Source of the DNA: Ramlibacter agri
GTDB taxonomy: Bacteria; Pseudomonadota; Gammaproteobacteria; Burkholderiales; Burkholderiaceae_C
NCBI RefSeq assembly: GCF_012927085.1
Contig: NZ_JABBFX010000003.1
Location: 1,116,001 to 1,180,000 of the forward strand
DNA length: 64,000 bases
Reading direction: 5' to 3'
Part shown: piece by piece, positions 27,397 to 35,182 of the stretch
How the letters are laid out: every line of letters starts with the position of its first letter
Numbering within the stretch: position 1 is the stretch's first letter
The notes under the pieces: generated by a model
What the model was told of the DNA's origin: nothing
What the model saw: the letters and a program-made list of their open reading frames with translations, nothing else
Database searches by the model: none
Program-made: the position numbers and the translations under genes

Positions 27397-28857
27397 ATGA
27401 TCTCGCGCGAACCCACCATCGAACGCCTTGCGACCGCCAAGGCGCTGCTGCTCGAACCCTTCGGCCTCGACGAAACCCACCTGACCCGGGCGCTGGCCGA
27501 GATCCGGAAGCACCGCGTGGACGACGCCGACCTGTACTTCCAGTACACGCGCAGCGAAGGCTGGAGCCTGGAAGAGGGCATCGTCAAGACCGGGAGCTTC
27601 AGCATCGACCAGGGCGTGGGCGTGCGGGCGGTGAGCGGCGAGAAGACGGCCTTCGCCTATTCCGACGACATCTCCGAGGCTTCGCTGCTGGACGCGGCGC
27701 GCACGGTGCGCAGCATCGGCGCGGCGGCCGGTGGCGGCAAGGTGCGCGTGACGGCGCCGCACGTGGCGGGCAGCCGCTCGCTGTACGCGGGACTGGACCC
27801 GATCGCCACGCTGGACAGCACCTCGAAGGTCAAGCTGCTGGAGAAGGTGGAGCAGATGGCCCGTGCCAAGGACCCGCGCGTGGCGCAGGTGATGGCGGGG
27901 CTCGCCAGTGAATACGACGTGGTGCTGGTGGCGCGTGCCGACGGCACCATCGCCGCCGACGTGCGGCCGCTGGTGCGGCTGTCGGTGACGGTGATCGCGG
28001 AGCAGAACGGCCGCCGCGAGATCGGCTCCGGCGGCGGCGGTGGCCGCTTCGGCCTGGCCTATTTCGACGACGCGCACTGCCAGCAGTACGTGGACGACGC
28101 CGTGAAGGCGGCGCTGACCAACCTCGAGTCGCGTCCCGCGCCCGCCGGCGAGATGACCGTCGTGCTCGGCCCGGGCTGGCCTGGCATCCTGCTGCACGAA
28201 GCGGTGGGCCACGGCCTGGAAGGCGACTTCAACCGCAAGGGCTCCAGCGCCTTCAGCGGGCGCATCGGCCAGCGCGTCGCCGCCAAGGGCGTGACGGTGC
28301 TGGACGACGGCACCATCGCCGACCGCCGCGGCTCGCTGAACGTCGACGACGAAGGCAACCCCAGCCAGCGCAACGTGCTGATCGAAGATGGCATCCTGCG
28401 CGGCTACATCCAGGACTCGCTGAATGCGCGCCTGATGGGCGTCAAGCCCACCGGCAACGGCCGGCGCGAGAGCTATGCGCACATCCCGATGCCGCGCATG
28501 ACCAACACCTACATGCTGGCTGGCGACCGCGACCCGGCGGAGATCGTGGCCAGCATCGAGAAGGGCCTGTATGCCGTCAACTTCGGCGGCGGCCAGGTGG
28601 ACATCACCTCCGGCAAGTTCGTGTTCTCCGCCAGCGAGGCCTACTGGGTGGAGAAGGGCAAGATCCTCTATCCGGTGAAGGGCGCCACCATCGTCGGCAA
28701 CGGCCCGGATGCGCTCACGCGCGTCAGCATGATCGGCAACGACATGAAGCTGGACACCGGCGTCGGCACCTGCGGCAAGGAAGGCCAGAGCGTGCCGGTG
28801 GGCGTGGGCCAGCCGACGCTGCGCATCGACGGCCTCACGGTCGGCGGCACGGCCTGA
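27397..28857 (+). CDS. tldD: TldD metalloprotease subunit
   Basis: Zinc protease subunit that acts with TldE/PmbA, known for cleaving modified peptides (microcin B17, CcdA). The 486-residue product has the zinc motif HEAVGHGLEGD (HExxxH), preceded by GWPGILL, and the C-terminal Gly-rich DTGVGTCGKEGQSVPVGVGQP typical of TldD. tldE/pmbA is not in the window. Length is normal. Confidence 0.95.
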   Translation: MISREPTIERLATAKALLLEPFGLDETHLTRALAEIRKHRVDDADLYFQYTRSEGWSLEEGIVKTGSFSIDQGVGVRAVSGEKTAFAYSDDISEASLLDAARTVRSIGAAAGGGKVRVTAPHVAGSRSLYAGLDPIATLDSTSKVKLLEKVEQMARAKDPRVAQVMAGLASEYDVVLVARADGTIAADVRPLVRLSVTVIAEQNGRREIGSGGGGGRFGLAYFDDAHCQQYVDDAVKAALTNLESRPAPAGEMTVVLGPGWPGILLHEAVGHGLEGDFNRKGSSAFSGRIGQRVAAKGVTVLDDGTIADRRGSLNVDDEGNPSQRNVLIEDGILRGYIQDSLNARLMGVKPTGNGRRESYAHIPMPRMTNTYMLAGDRDPAEIVASIEKGLYAVNFGGGQVDITSGKFVFSASEAYWVEKGKILYPVKGATIVGNGPDALTRVSMIGNDMKLDTGVGTCGKEGQSVPVGVGQPTLRIDGLTVGGTA

Positions 28858-28873
28858 CGCGGCTTTGCCACGC

Positions 28874-28894
28874 GCCTAGGGAGGCGCCCTAGGC
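28874..28894. repeat. Short palindrome after tldD
   Basis: GCCTAGGG at 28874-28881 is an exact inverted repeat of CCCTAGGC at 28887-28894, with a 5-base centre. It lies 16 bases after the tldD stop and carries two copies of the otherwise rare tetramer CTAG. No T-run follows, so it is a poor terminator; an operator for the next gene is possible. Confidence 0.5.
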
Positions 28895-28927
28895 ATTTAG
28901 ATGCATAGCTGCAATACTCGGCGTGAC

Positions 28928-29497
28928 ATGAGCACGCCGAGTTCGCGGCTTCCGATCGACCGCTTCACCAACTTCCCGAGCATCGACACCTTCGGGGGGT
29001 TGAGCAATTTCCTGCGCCACGCCGTGGCCGACGAGGACAGCCGCATGCTGTCCGAAAGCATGGGCGAACTGGCCGTGCACGCCGAGTCGGTGATCGCGTC
29101 GATGAAGAAGAGCCGCCGCCGCGAGCGCATCGCGCCGGCGCTGATGGACATGCTCACCGTGCTGCGCGAACACCGCACGCTGGTCGTGAACCTCGGCCTC
29201 ACGTGGCGCGGCCTGTACGAATACGCCGCCTACCTGCAGGCGCTGAACAACTTCCGCGTGCTGATCGGGCAGTGGCTGCTGGACGTCGAGCCCTGGGGCG
29301 ACGAGCTCACCGTGACGCCGCAGGACTTCGCGCTGGTGGCCTGGCGCACGCTGGGCGAAGGCATGCTGCTGATCGACATGTACCAGCAGTGGCTGCAGCG
29401 CGAAGAAGGCGAAGGCACCATCGGTTCGGCGCTCGGTTCGCTCGACCAGCCCCGCGTCGACCGCGCCGTGCAGTGGTGGAAACGCCTGCGCCGGTAA
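28928..29497 (+). CDS. Conserved-looking helical protein of unknown function
   Basis: Not recognised. The 189-residue product is soluble and probably mostly helical, with a basic stretch KKSRRRERIAP near residue 65 and a Trp/Leu-rich C-terminal half (GLTWRGLYEYAAYL, LIGQWLLDVEPWGDE, AVQWWKRLRR). No signal peptide, membrane helix or catalytic motif is evident. ATG 28928 was chosen; an in-frame ATG at 28901 would add nine residues of unlikely composition. It stands alone between tldD and the DAHP synthase leader. The codon pattern is like its neighbours, so it looks like a genuine core gene. Confidence 0.75.
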   Translation: MSTPSSRLPIDRFTNFPSIDTFGGLSNFLRHAVADEDSRMLSESMGELAVHAESVIASMKKSRRRERIAPALMDMLTVLREHRTLVVNLGLTWRGLYEYAAYLQALNNFRVLIGQWLLDVEPWGDELTVTPQDFALVAWRTLGEGMLLIDMYQQWLQREEGEGTIGSALGSLDQPRVDRAVQWWKRLRR

Positions 29498-29500
29498 GCG

Positions 29501-29528
29501 TTGCGATGCAGCATTTCTGTGCTACATT
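29501..29528 (+). promoter_or_regulatory. Putative promoter of the DAHP synthase leader
   Basis: TTGCGA at 29501-29506 and TACATT at 29523-29528 are separated by 16 bases. Transcription would start near 29535, practically at the leader peptide ATG (29536), so the leader peptide could be translated from a leaderless mRNA. No Shine-Dalgarno sequence precedes that ATG. Confidence 0.5.
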
Positions 29529-29535
29529 GATTCCC

Positions 29536-29607
29536 ATGCGTTTCGTCCGCGCCTTCTTTTTTGGCTACTTTTGGTTCTCCAGCGCCCCCGGCGGTAGAGA
29601 GATCTGA
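29536..29607 (+). CDS. Aromatic leader peptide of the DAHP synthase attenuator
   Basis: A 23-codon open frame whose codons 7-14 read Phe-Phe-Phe-Gly-Tyr-Phe-Trp-Phe, with another Phe at codon 3. Six Phe, one Tyr and one Trp in 23 residues is a classic attenuator leader composition for aromatic amino acids. The frame ends with TGA at 29605-29607. Codons 18-21 contain CCGGCGGT (29588-29595), the antiterminator arm. A ribosome that reaches the stop covers this arm; one that stalls on the Phe codons leaves it free. The peptide itself has no expected function beyond sensing charged tRNA. Confidence 0.8.
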   Translation: MRFVRAFFFGYFWFSSAPGGREI

Positions 29608-29669
29608 GCGTACCTGCAACAAACGCACCGAATCCTCAAACAAACCGCCGGCAACCCCGGCGGTTTTTT
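29588..29669 (+). promoter_or_regulatory. Transcription attenuator: antiterminator and terminator arms
   Basis: Arm 2 CCGGCGGT (29588-29595) is perfectly complementary to arm 3 ACCGCCGG (29644-29651). Arm 3 also pairs with arm 4 CCGGCGGT (29657-29664). The 3:4 hairpin is AACCGCCGG (29643-29651), loop CAACC, CCGGCGGTT (29657-29665), followed by T6 (29664-29669), a standard intrinsic terminator. The two structures exclude each other, as in trp or phe attenuators. Confidence 0.85.
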
Positions 29670-29701
29670 GTTGGGCCCTCAAGAACTTCACCGAGCACGA
29701 C

Positions 29702-30817
29702 ATGACCCCGAAAGCGAACCCCGATGCCTGGCATGCCCACCCCGTCGACAAGACCGGCCAGACCGACGACGAACGCATCAAGGACATCACCGTGCTGCCG
29801 CCACCCGAACACCTGATCCGCTTCTTCCCGATCCGCGGCACGCCGGTGGAGGCGCTGATCAGCCGCACCCGGCATGCCATCCACGACATCATGGATGGCC
29901 GCGACGACCGGCTGCTGGTGGTGATCGGCCCGTGCTCGATCCACGACCCGGCCGCGGCGGTGGAGTACGCGCGCCGGCTGAAGGTGCTGCGCGACAAGTA
30001 CGCGCAGGACCTGGAGGTCGTGATGCGGGTCTACTTCGAGAAGCCGCGCACCACGGTGGGCTGGAAGGGCCTCATCAACGACCCCTACCTGGACGAGAGC
30101 TTCCGCATCGACGAAGGCCTGCGCATCGCGCGCCAGCTGCTGATCGAGATCAACCGGCTGGGCCTGCCGGCGGGCAGCGAGTTCCTGGACGTGATTTCGC
30201 CGCAGTACATCGGCGACCTGATTTCCTGGGGCGCGATCGGCGCGCGCACCACCGAAAGCCAGGTGCACCGCGAGCTGGCCTCGGGCCTGTCGGCGCCGAT
30301 CGGCTTCAAGAACGGCACCGACGGCAACATCAAGATCGCGACCGATGCCATCCAGGCGGCGGCGCGGCCGCACCACTTCCTGTCGGTGCACAAGAACGGC
30401 CAGGTCGCGATCGTGCAGACCAATGGCAATCGCGACTGCCACGTCATCCTGCGAGGCGGCAAGGCGCCCAACTACGACGCGGCAAGCGTCGAAGCGGCGT
30501 GCAAGGAACTCGAGGCCGCGCAGCTGAACCCGCGCCTGATGGTGGACTGCAGCCATGCCAACAGCAGCAAGCAGGCGGAGCGGCAGGTCGACGTCGCCCG
30601 CGACATCGGCGCGCAGATCGTGGGCGGCTCGCGGCGGATTTTCGGCGTGATGGTGGAAAGCCACCTGCAGCCCGGCGCGCAGAAGTTCACGCCGGGCAAG
30701 GAAGACCCGCGCGCCCTCGAGTACGGGAAAAGCATTACTGATGCCTGCATCGGCTGGGTCGCCTCCGAGGACTTGCTGGAGGAACTGGCGCAAGCCGTGC
30801 GTGCCCGTCGGAAATGA
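29702..30817 (+). CDS. aroG: 3-deoxy-7-phosphoheptulonate (DAHP) synthase, class I
   Basis: First enzyme of the shikimate pathway, condensing PEP and erythrose 4-phosphate. The 371-residue product has the type I AroF/G/H motifs: LLVVIGPCSIHDP, MRVYFEKPRTTVGWKGLINDP, GSEFLDVISPQYIGDLISWGAIGARTTESQ, GFKNGTDGN, MVDCSHANSSK and FGVMVESHL with its metal ligands. ATG 29702 is followed by a short N-terminal extension typical of the class. Expression is probably controlled by the attenuator just upstream, which senses Phe/Tyr/Trp charging. Which amino acid inhibits the enzyme cannot be read from the sequence, so the symbol is used in the generic sense. Confidence 0.93.
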   Translation: MTPKANPDAWHAHPVDKTGQTDDERIKDITVLPPPEHLIRFFPIRGTPVEALISRTRHAIHDIMDGRDDRLLVVIGPCSIHDPAAAVEYARRLKVLRDKYAQDLEVVMRVYFEKPRTTVGWKGLINDPYLDESFRIDEGLRIARQLLIEINRLGLPAGSEFLDVISPQYIGDLISWGAIGARTTESQVHRELASGLSAPIGFKNGTDGNIKIATDAIQAAARPHHFLSVHKNGQVAIVQTNGNRDCHVILRGGKAPNYDAASVEAACKELEAAQLNPRLMVDCSHANSSKQAERQVDVARDIGAQIVGGSRRIFGVMVESHLQPGAQKFTPGKEDPRALEYGKSITDACIGWVASEDLLEELAQAVRARRK

Positions 30818-30848
30818 GACAAAGTGCGCAGCTTTCTTCTGACTCGCG

Positions 30849-30877
30849 TTTACAAGTAGAAACACTCCCCCTATAGT
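30849..30877 (+). promoter_or_regulatory. Putative sigma-70 promoter before the 30912 gene
   Basis: TTTACA (30849-30854) and TATAGT (30872-30877) are spaced by 17 bases, a good match to consensus in an otherwise GC-rich background. The predicted start near 30884 is followed by a small hairpin, CCGGC (30886-30890) with GCCGG (30897-30901), then the ribosome site GAGGGGAAC before the ATG. Confidence 0.7.
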
Positions 30878-30911
30878 CCTCCTACCCGGCCGTAGAGCCG
30901 GCGAGGGGAAC

Positions 30912-31961
30912 ATGACGATCGAGCTACCAGTCCTGCGCCTCGGACTGGGCGGATTCAGCGAGGCACAACAGAAAGCCGCCGCCGAAGTGGCGGCCAAGGC
31001 CCGTTCTGCACGCGCCGAATGGCAGCTCGCCCCGTTCGCGGATGGGGACGGGTGGTGGCTGGAAGGCAGCCGCACGATGGTGGTGGGCACCGGCATGCTG
31101 CGCGTGCAGCCCGGCGTGCCTTCGGGCCGCTCGGTGCAGCTGGCGCTGGCCGATGTCGACCGCCCGGTCGGCTTCACGCTGCCGCTGGCGGCGCCCGGCT
31201 TCGAGCCCGCCGTGACTTTCGATCTCGCCGATGCGGACCGCGCCGCGGCAGTCCTGGACCAGTTTGCCGGCTGGATGCAGGCCATGATCTCGCAGTTCTG
31301 CCTGGCTTCCAGCCTGGCCGAAACCCAGCCCACGCTGGGCGCGGGCTCCTGGGAAGTGATCCGTGGCAGCGACCTGCTGGCGGTGGTGGACCTGAAGCTC
31401 GGCGCCGGCGTGCGCCCGGGCAGCAACGCCGCCGATTTCGAAGGCGCCACCTGGTGCATCCGCGACCACGGTGCCGTGGTCGTGCCGCCCAACTTCCCGC
31501 GCATCAGCGTCTCGCAGCTGATGTGGCAATACGCCTTGCGCACGCAGCGCGACCTGCTGCCGCCGCACTATCGCAAGGACGCCCTCTATTTCCGCCGGCC
31601 GCCGCGGCTGCCGCAACGGCAGTTGAAGGACGCGCACCTGCTGTTGCTACGCGAGCTGGTGGCTTCGCCCGGCATGACCTTCGAGCATCTGCAGCACTCC
31701 ACCGGCCTGGCCGAAGCCCCGCTGGCGCGTTGCCTGGCGGCGCTGTACGTGGTGGGCTCGATCACCTCCAACGCCAAGCGGGCGCTGGGCGCGATCTCGC
31801 GTCCGCCCGTGGGCGACTCGACGCCGGCGGGCAGCAGCGTGTTCGTCTCGGAGCTGGACCCGACGGCGTTCACCGAAGCGCTGCGCCGCCCGGTGCCGCA
31901 GGATATGACGGCGCCAGCGCCGCTGTTGCCGGATCGGACGCTGCCGGCGCCTTTGAACTAG
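30912..31961 (+). CDS. Unknown protein with possible C-terminal winged-helix
   Basis: Function not recognised. The 349-residue soluble product has a basic/Ala-rich start, a central part rich in beta-strand-like segments (GSWEVIRGSDLLAVVDLKLG, WCIRDHGAVVVPPNFPRISVSQLMWQY), and a C-terminal segment DAHLLLLRELVASPGMTFEHLQHSTGLAEAPLARCLAALYVVGSIT. The last segment has the spacing of a winged helix-turn-helix; this is inference from pattern only. The tail is Pro-rich and disordered. It has its own good promoter and Shine-Dalgarno site, and its stop overlaps that of mpl on the other strand. Confidence 0.7.
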   Translation: MTIELPVLRLGLGGFSEAQQKAAAEVAAKARSARAEWQLAPFADGDGWWLEGSRTMVVGTGMLRVQPGVPSGRSVQLALADVDRPVGFTLPLAAPGFEPAVTFDLADADRAAAVLDQFAGWMQAMISQFCLASSLAETQPTLGAGSWEVIRGSDLLAVVDLKLGAGVRPGSNAADFEGATWCIRDHGAVVVPPNFPRISVSQLMWQYALRTQRDLLPPHYRKDALYFRRPPRLPQRQLKDAHLLLLRELVASPGMTFEHLQHSTGLAEAPLARCLAALYVVGSITSNAKRALGAISRPPVGDSTPAGSSVFVSELDPTAFTEALRRPVPQDMTAPAPLLPDRTLPAPLN

Positions 31962-33337
31962 CGACCCAGCGCTTCCAACAACTTCGCGTGGACACCACCG
32001 AAGCCGCCATTGCTCATGCAGAGCACATGGTCCCCAGGCCGTGTGACGGCGCGCACCTGTTCCACCAGTTCCGGTACGGTGTGCGCGACGCGCGCCTTCT
32101 CGCCCATCGGCGCCAGCGCGTCCGCCGGATCCCAGCCCAGCCCGCCGGCATGGCAGAAGGACAGGTCCGCCTGCTCCAGGCTCCAGGGCAGCTGCGCCTT
32201 CATCGTGCCCAGCTTCATCGTGTTGCTGCGCGGCTCGAACACGGCCAGGATGCGCTGCGTGCCGACCTGGCGGCGCAGGCCGTCGATGGTGGTGCGGATG
32301 GCGGTGGGATGGTGGGCGAAGTCGTCGTAGACGGTGATCCCGCCGGCCACGCCGCGCACTTCCATGCGGCGCTTGACGTTGCGGAATTCGCGCAGCGCCG
32401 CAGCGGCCGCGGCGGGCGTCACGCCCACGTGCTGCGCAGCGGCGATCGCCGCCAGCGCATTCAGCTGGTTGTGCACGCCGCCCACTTCCCAGTGCACGGT
32501 GGCCACGCGGTGGCCCTGTTCCAGCACCTCGAAGTGGCCCGGCTCGCCTTCGGCGCGGAAGTCGCTGACCGCGGCGCCGAAGCTGCGCATCTCGCTCCAG
32601 CAGCCCTGGTGCATGACGCGCGCCAGGCTTTCTTCCAGCCCGTTGACGACCAGCCGGCCGGTGGAAGGCACGGTGCGCACCAGGTGGTGGAACTGCCGCT
32701 CGATCGCCGCGAGGTCGTCGAAGATGTCGGCGTGGTCGAACTCCAGGTTGTTCAGCACCGCCGTGCGCGGGCGGTAGTGGATGAACTTGCTGCGCTTGTC
32801 GAAAAACGCGGTGTCGTATTCGTCCGCTTCGATCACGAAGGGGGTGAAGGGCCGCGCCATGTTGCCCAGGCGGGCCGACACGCCGAAATTGAGCGGCACG
32901 CCGCCGACCAGGAAGCCGGGCTGCAGGCCGGCGTGTTCCAGGATCCACGCCAGCATGGACGTGGTCGTGGTCTTGCCGTGCGTGCCGGCGACGGCCAGCA
33001 CGTGGCGGCCTTGCAGCACGTGTTCGGCCAGCCACTGCGGGCCGCTGGTGTAGCGCAGGCCCTGGTCCAGGATGGCTTCCATCAGCGGGTAGCGCGGCGA
33101 GCCATCGGGCAGGCGGGCGCGCGAGACCACGTTGCCGACCACCCAGACATCGGGCTGCAGCGCGAGCTGCTCGGTGCCGTAGCCTTCGATCAGGTCGATG
33201 CCGAGGGCGCGCAGCTGGTCGCTCATGGGCGGATAGACGCCGGTGTCGCAACCGGTCACCTTGTGCCCCGCCTCGCGGGCGAGCGCGGCCAGCCCTCCCA
33301 TGAACGTGCCGCAGATGCCGAGGATGTGGATGTGCAT
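31958..33337 (-). CDS. mpl: UDP-N-acetylmuramate:L-Ala-gamma-D-Glu-meso-DAP ligase Mpl
   Basis: Cytoplasmic murein-recycling ligase that attaches the recovered tripeptide to UDP-MurNAc. The 459-residue product has the Mur-ligase layout: N-terminal HIHILGICGTFMGGLA, P-loop [10 protein letters not shown], then EADEYDTAFFDKRSKFIHY, which separates Mpl from MurC. The last part has YDDFAHHPTAI and EPRSNTMK. Length fits Mpl. ATG 33337 has GATAAT 8 bases upstream and no Shine-Dalgarno site. murC itself is at 488. Confidence 0.95.
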   Translation of the reverse strand: MHIHILGICGTFMGGLAALAREAGHKVTGCDTGVYPPMSDQLRALGIDLIEGYGTEQLALQPDVWVVGNVVSRARLPDGSPRYPLMEAILDQGLRYTSGPQWLAEHVLQGRHVLAVAGTHGKTTTTSMLAWILEHAGLQPGFLVGGVPLNFGVSARLGNMARPFTPFVIEADEYDTAFFDKRSKFIHYRPRTAVLNNLEFDHADIFDDLAAIERQFHHLVRTVPSTGRLVVNGLEESLARVMHQGCWSEMRSFGAAVSDFRAEGEPGHFEVLEQGHRVATVHWEVGGVHNQLNALAAIAAAQHVGVTPAAAAAALREFRNVKRRMEVRGVAGGITVYDDFAHHPTAIRTTIDGLRRQVGTQRILAVFEPRSNTMKLGTMKAQLPWSLEQADLSFCHAGGLGWDPADALAPMGEKARVAHTVPELVEQVRAVTRPGDHVLCMSNGGFGGVHAKLLEALGR

Positions 33338-33345
33338 GGGGCACG

Positions 33346-33351
33346 ATTATC
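33346..33351 (-). promoter_or_regulatory. GATAAT hexamer 8 bases before the mpl start
   Basis: On the minus strand GATAAT ends 8 bases before the mpl ATG. The intervening bases (CGTGCCCC) hold no ribosome site. The position for a -35 falls in the arm of the adjoining palindrome and shows no TTGACA-like match. Confidence 0.4.
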
Positions 33352-33365
33352 CGAAACCCGAATCC

Positions 33366-33475
33366 GGACTTCCGAACGCGAAGGCCGCAAAGGATCGCCA
33401 AGAACGCAAAAGAGTCAAAACAAAGATTTTTTTGTGTCCTTTGCGGACCTTTGCGTCCTTTGCGTTCGGAAGTCC
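33366..33475. repeat. 110-base imperfect palindrome with CCTTTGCG repeats
   Basis: GGACTTCCGAACGC (33366-33379) is exactly inverted at 33462-33475. The pairing continues inward to about 28 bp per arm (33366-33393 with 33448-33475) with one G-T pair and one mismatch, and more loosely to the centre. The right arm has three tandem CCTTTGCG units. A T7 run sits at 33427-33433. It lies between the acyl-CoA ligase stop and the mpl start and may work as a terminator; similar hairpins are common as dispersed repeats in related genomes (from memory, not checked). Confidence 0.85.
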
Positions 33476-33482
33476 AGGTTGC

Positions 33483-35111
33483 TCAGCGCGCGAACCGCTC
33501 CCGCAGCTTCAGCTTCCAGAACTTCCCCGTCGACGTGCGCGGCACGGCGTCGATGAACTCGTAGCGGTCCGGCAGTTGCCACCTGGCGAAGCCGTGCTGC
33601 AGCAGGACGGCGTTCAACGCGTCCGCCTGCGCTTCCGCGCCCTTCTTCAGCACCACGCAGGCCAGCGGCCGCTCGCCCCATTTGTCGTCGTGGATCGCGA
33701 TCACCGCCGCCTCGGCGACGGCGGGATGCGCCATCAGCGTGTTCTCCAGGTCCACCGAGCTGATCCACTCGCCGCCGGACTTGATCAGGTCTTTGGTGCG
33801 GTCGGTGATGCGCACGAAGCCCAGCGGGTCCACGCTGGCCACGTCGCCGGTGCGCAGCCAGCCGTCGGCGGTGAACTTGTCGGGGCTCACGGGCACCTCG
33901 TGGTAGCTGCCGGTGATGAAAGGCCCGCGCACCTGGATCTCGCCCACGCTCTTGCCGTCCCAGGGCTGTTCGCCCTCGTCGCCGATCACGCGCAGGTCCA
34001 CCAGCGGCACCGGCGCGCCCGCCATCGCGGCGCGCCGGTACTTCTCGTCCTGGCTGGCGTCGCGCAATTCGGCGCGCGGATAGGAGATGGTGCAGACCGG
34101 CGAGGTCTCGGTCATGCCCCAGCCCTGCTCGATCCAGATGCCGTGCTTGTCGAAGGCGCGGATCAGCGCCTCCGGCACCGCCGCCCCGCCGACCAGGGAA
34201 CGCATGCCGCGCGGCAGCTTCCAGCGTCCGTGATGGGGGGAGGCCGGGTCCTGCGCCGCGTCGAAGGCCTGGATCAGGGTCAGCCAGATCGTCGGCACGC
34301 CCAGCGACAAGGTGGGCGGCTCCAGCTGCATCAGGTCCAGGAGGTCCTCGGGGTGCAGGTGCGGGCCGGGGAAGACCAGCTTCACGCCCATCATCACCGC
34401 CCCATACGGCATGCCCCAGCTGTTGGCGTGGAACATGGGCGTGACCGGCAGCACGACGTCGGTCCCGCGCAGGCCCCAGAAGTCGCCGAGGCTCGCGACC
34501 AGGGTGTGCAGGATGGTGGACCGGTGCGAATAGGCCACGCCCTTGGGCCGGCCGGTGGTGCCGGACGTGTAGCACATGGCGATCGGGTCGTCCTCCTCGT
34601 GCGGCGCGTAGTCGAAACCGTCCGGGTCGGCCGCGTCGAGCAAGGCTTCGTAGTTGGCGAAGCCCTCCGGCACCGGCTTGCCGGAGAACGGGAACACGAT
34701 CACCTGCTCGAAGCGATGCAGCCCGGCGAACTGTTCGTACAGCGGCAGCAGCACGTCGTCCACCACCAGGAAGCGGTCCTGCGCATTGCCGGCGATCCAG
34801 CCGATTTCGTCCGGCGCCAGGCGCAGGTTCAGCGTGTGCATGACGCCGCCGGCGGCCGGGATGCCGAAGTAGCATTCCAGGTGGGCATGGTGGTTCCAGC
34901 AGAGGGTGGCGACCCGCTCGCCCTTCTTCAGTCCCAGCTTTTGCAGGGCCGAGGCGAGGGCGCGGGCGCGGCGGTAGAACTCGCCGTAGCTGTGCCGCCG
35001 CAGCGACTTGTCCGGCAGGCGCGAGACGATCTCGTTGCCCGCGAACAGCCGGCCGGCGCGCTCCAGCAGGTGGTTGAGGGAAAGCGGCGCCGCCATCATC
35101 GTGCTCTTCAT
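33483..35111 (-). CDS. Acyl-CoA ligase (AMP-forming, ANL superfamily)
   Basis: Fatty-acid or related carboxylic-acid:CoA ligase, acting through an acyl-adenylate. The 542-residue product has the P-loop-like AMP motif YTSGTTGRPKGV (Tyr at residue 181), GWGMTETSP, the hinge region TGDVASVDPLGFVRITDRTKDLIKSGGEWIS, and the catalytic Lys in RTSTGKFWKLKL. These are typical of medium/long-chain AlkK-like ligases. The start is ATG with AGGAGACAGG upstream. Chain-length specificity is unknown. It ends 7 bases before the palindrome. Confidence 0.9.
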   Translation of the reverse strand: MKSTMMAAPLSLNHLLERAGRLFAGNEIVSRLPDKSLRRHSYGEFYRRARALASALQKLGLKKGERVATLCWNHHAHLECYFGIPAAGGVMHTLNLRLAPDEIGWIAGNAQDRFLVVDDVLLPLYEQFAGLHRFEQVIVFPFSGKPVPEGFANYEALLDAADPDGFDYAPHEEDDPIAMCYTSGTTGRPKGVAYSHRSTILHTLVASLGDFWGLRGTDVVLPVTPMFHANSWGMPYGAVMMGVKLVFPGPHLHPEDLLDLMQLEPPTLSLGVPTIWLTLIQAFDAAQDPASPHHGRWKLPRGMRSLVGGAAVPEALIRAFDKHGIWIEQGWGMTETSPVCTISYPRAELRDASQDEKYRRAAMAGAPVPLVDLRVIGDEGEQPWDGKSVGEIQVRGPFITGSYHEVPVSPDKFTADGWLRTGDVASVDPLGFVRITDRTKDLIKSGGEWISSVDLENTLMAHPAVAEAAVIAIHDDKWGERPLACVVLKKGAEAQADALNAVLLQHGFARWQLPDRYEFIDAVPRTSTGKFWKLKLRERFAR

Positions 35112-35182
35112 GGCCTGTCTCCTGGGCTGGTGGAGACCACTCTACGGGCCGGGACCTGTCCAGGCAATGCAGAATCCACGGG

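Noticed and set aside
31019..33556. An 845-codon plus-strand frame that spans the 30912 gene, the mpl region and the palindrome.
   Set aside because: It runs in an alternative frame over two well-supported genes and gives an Arg/Ala/Gly-rich product without motifs.
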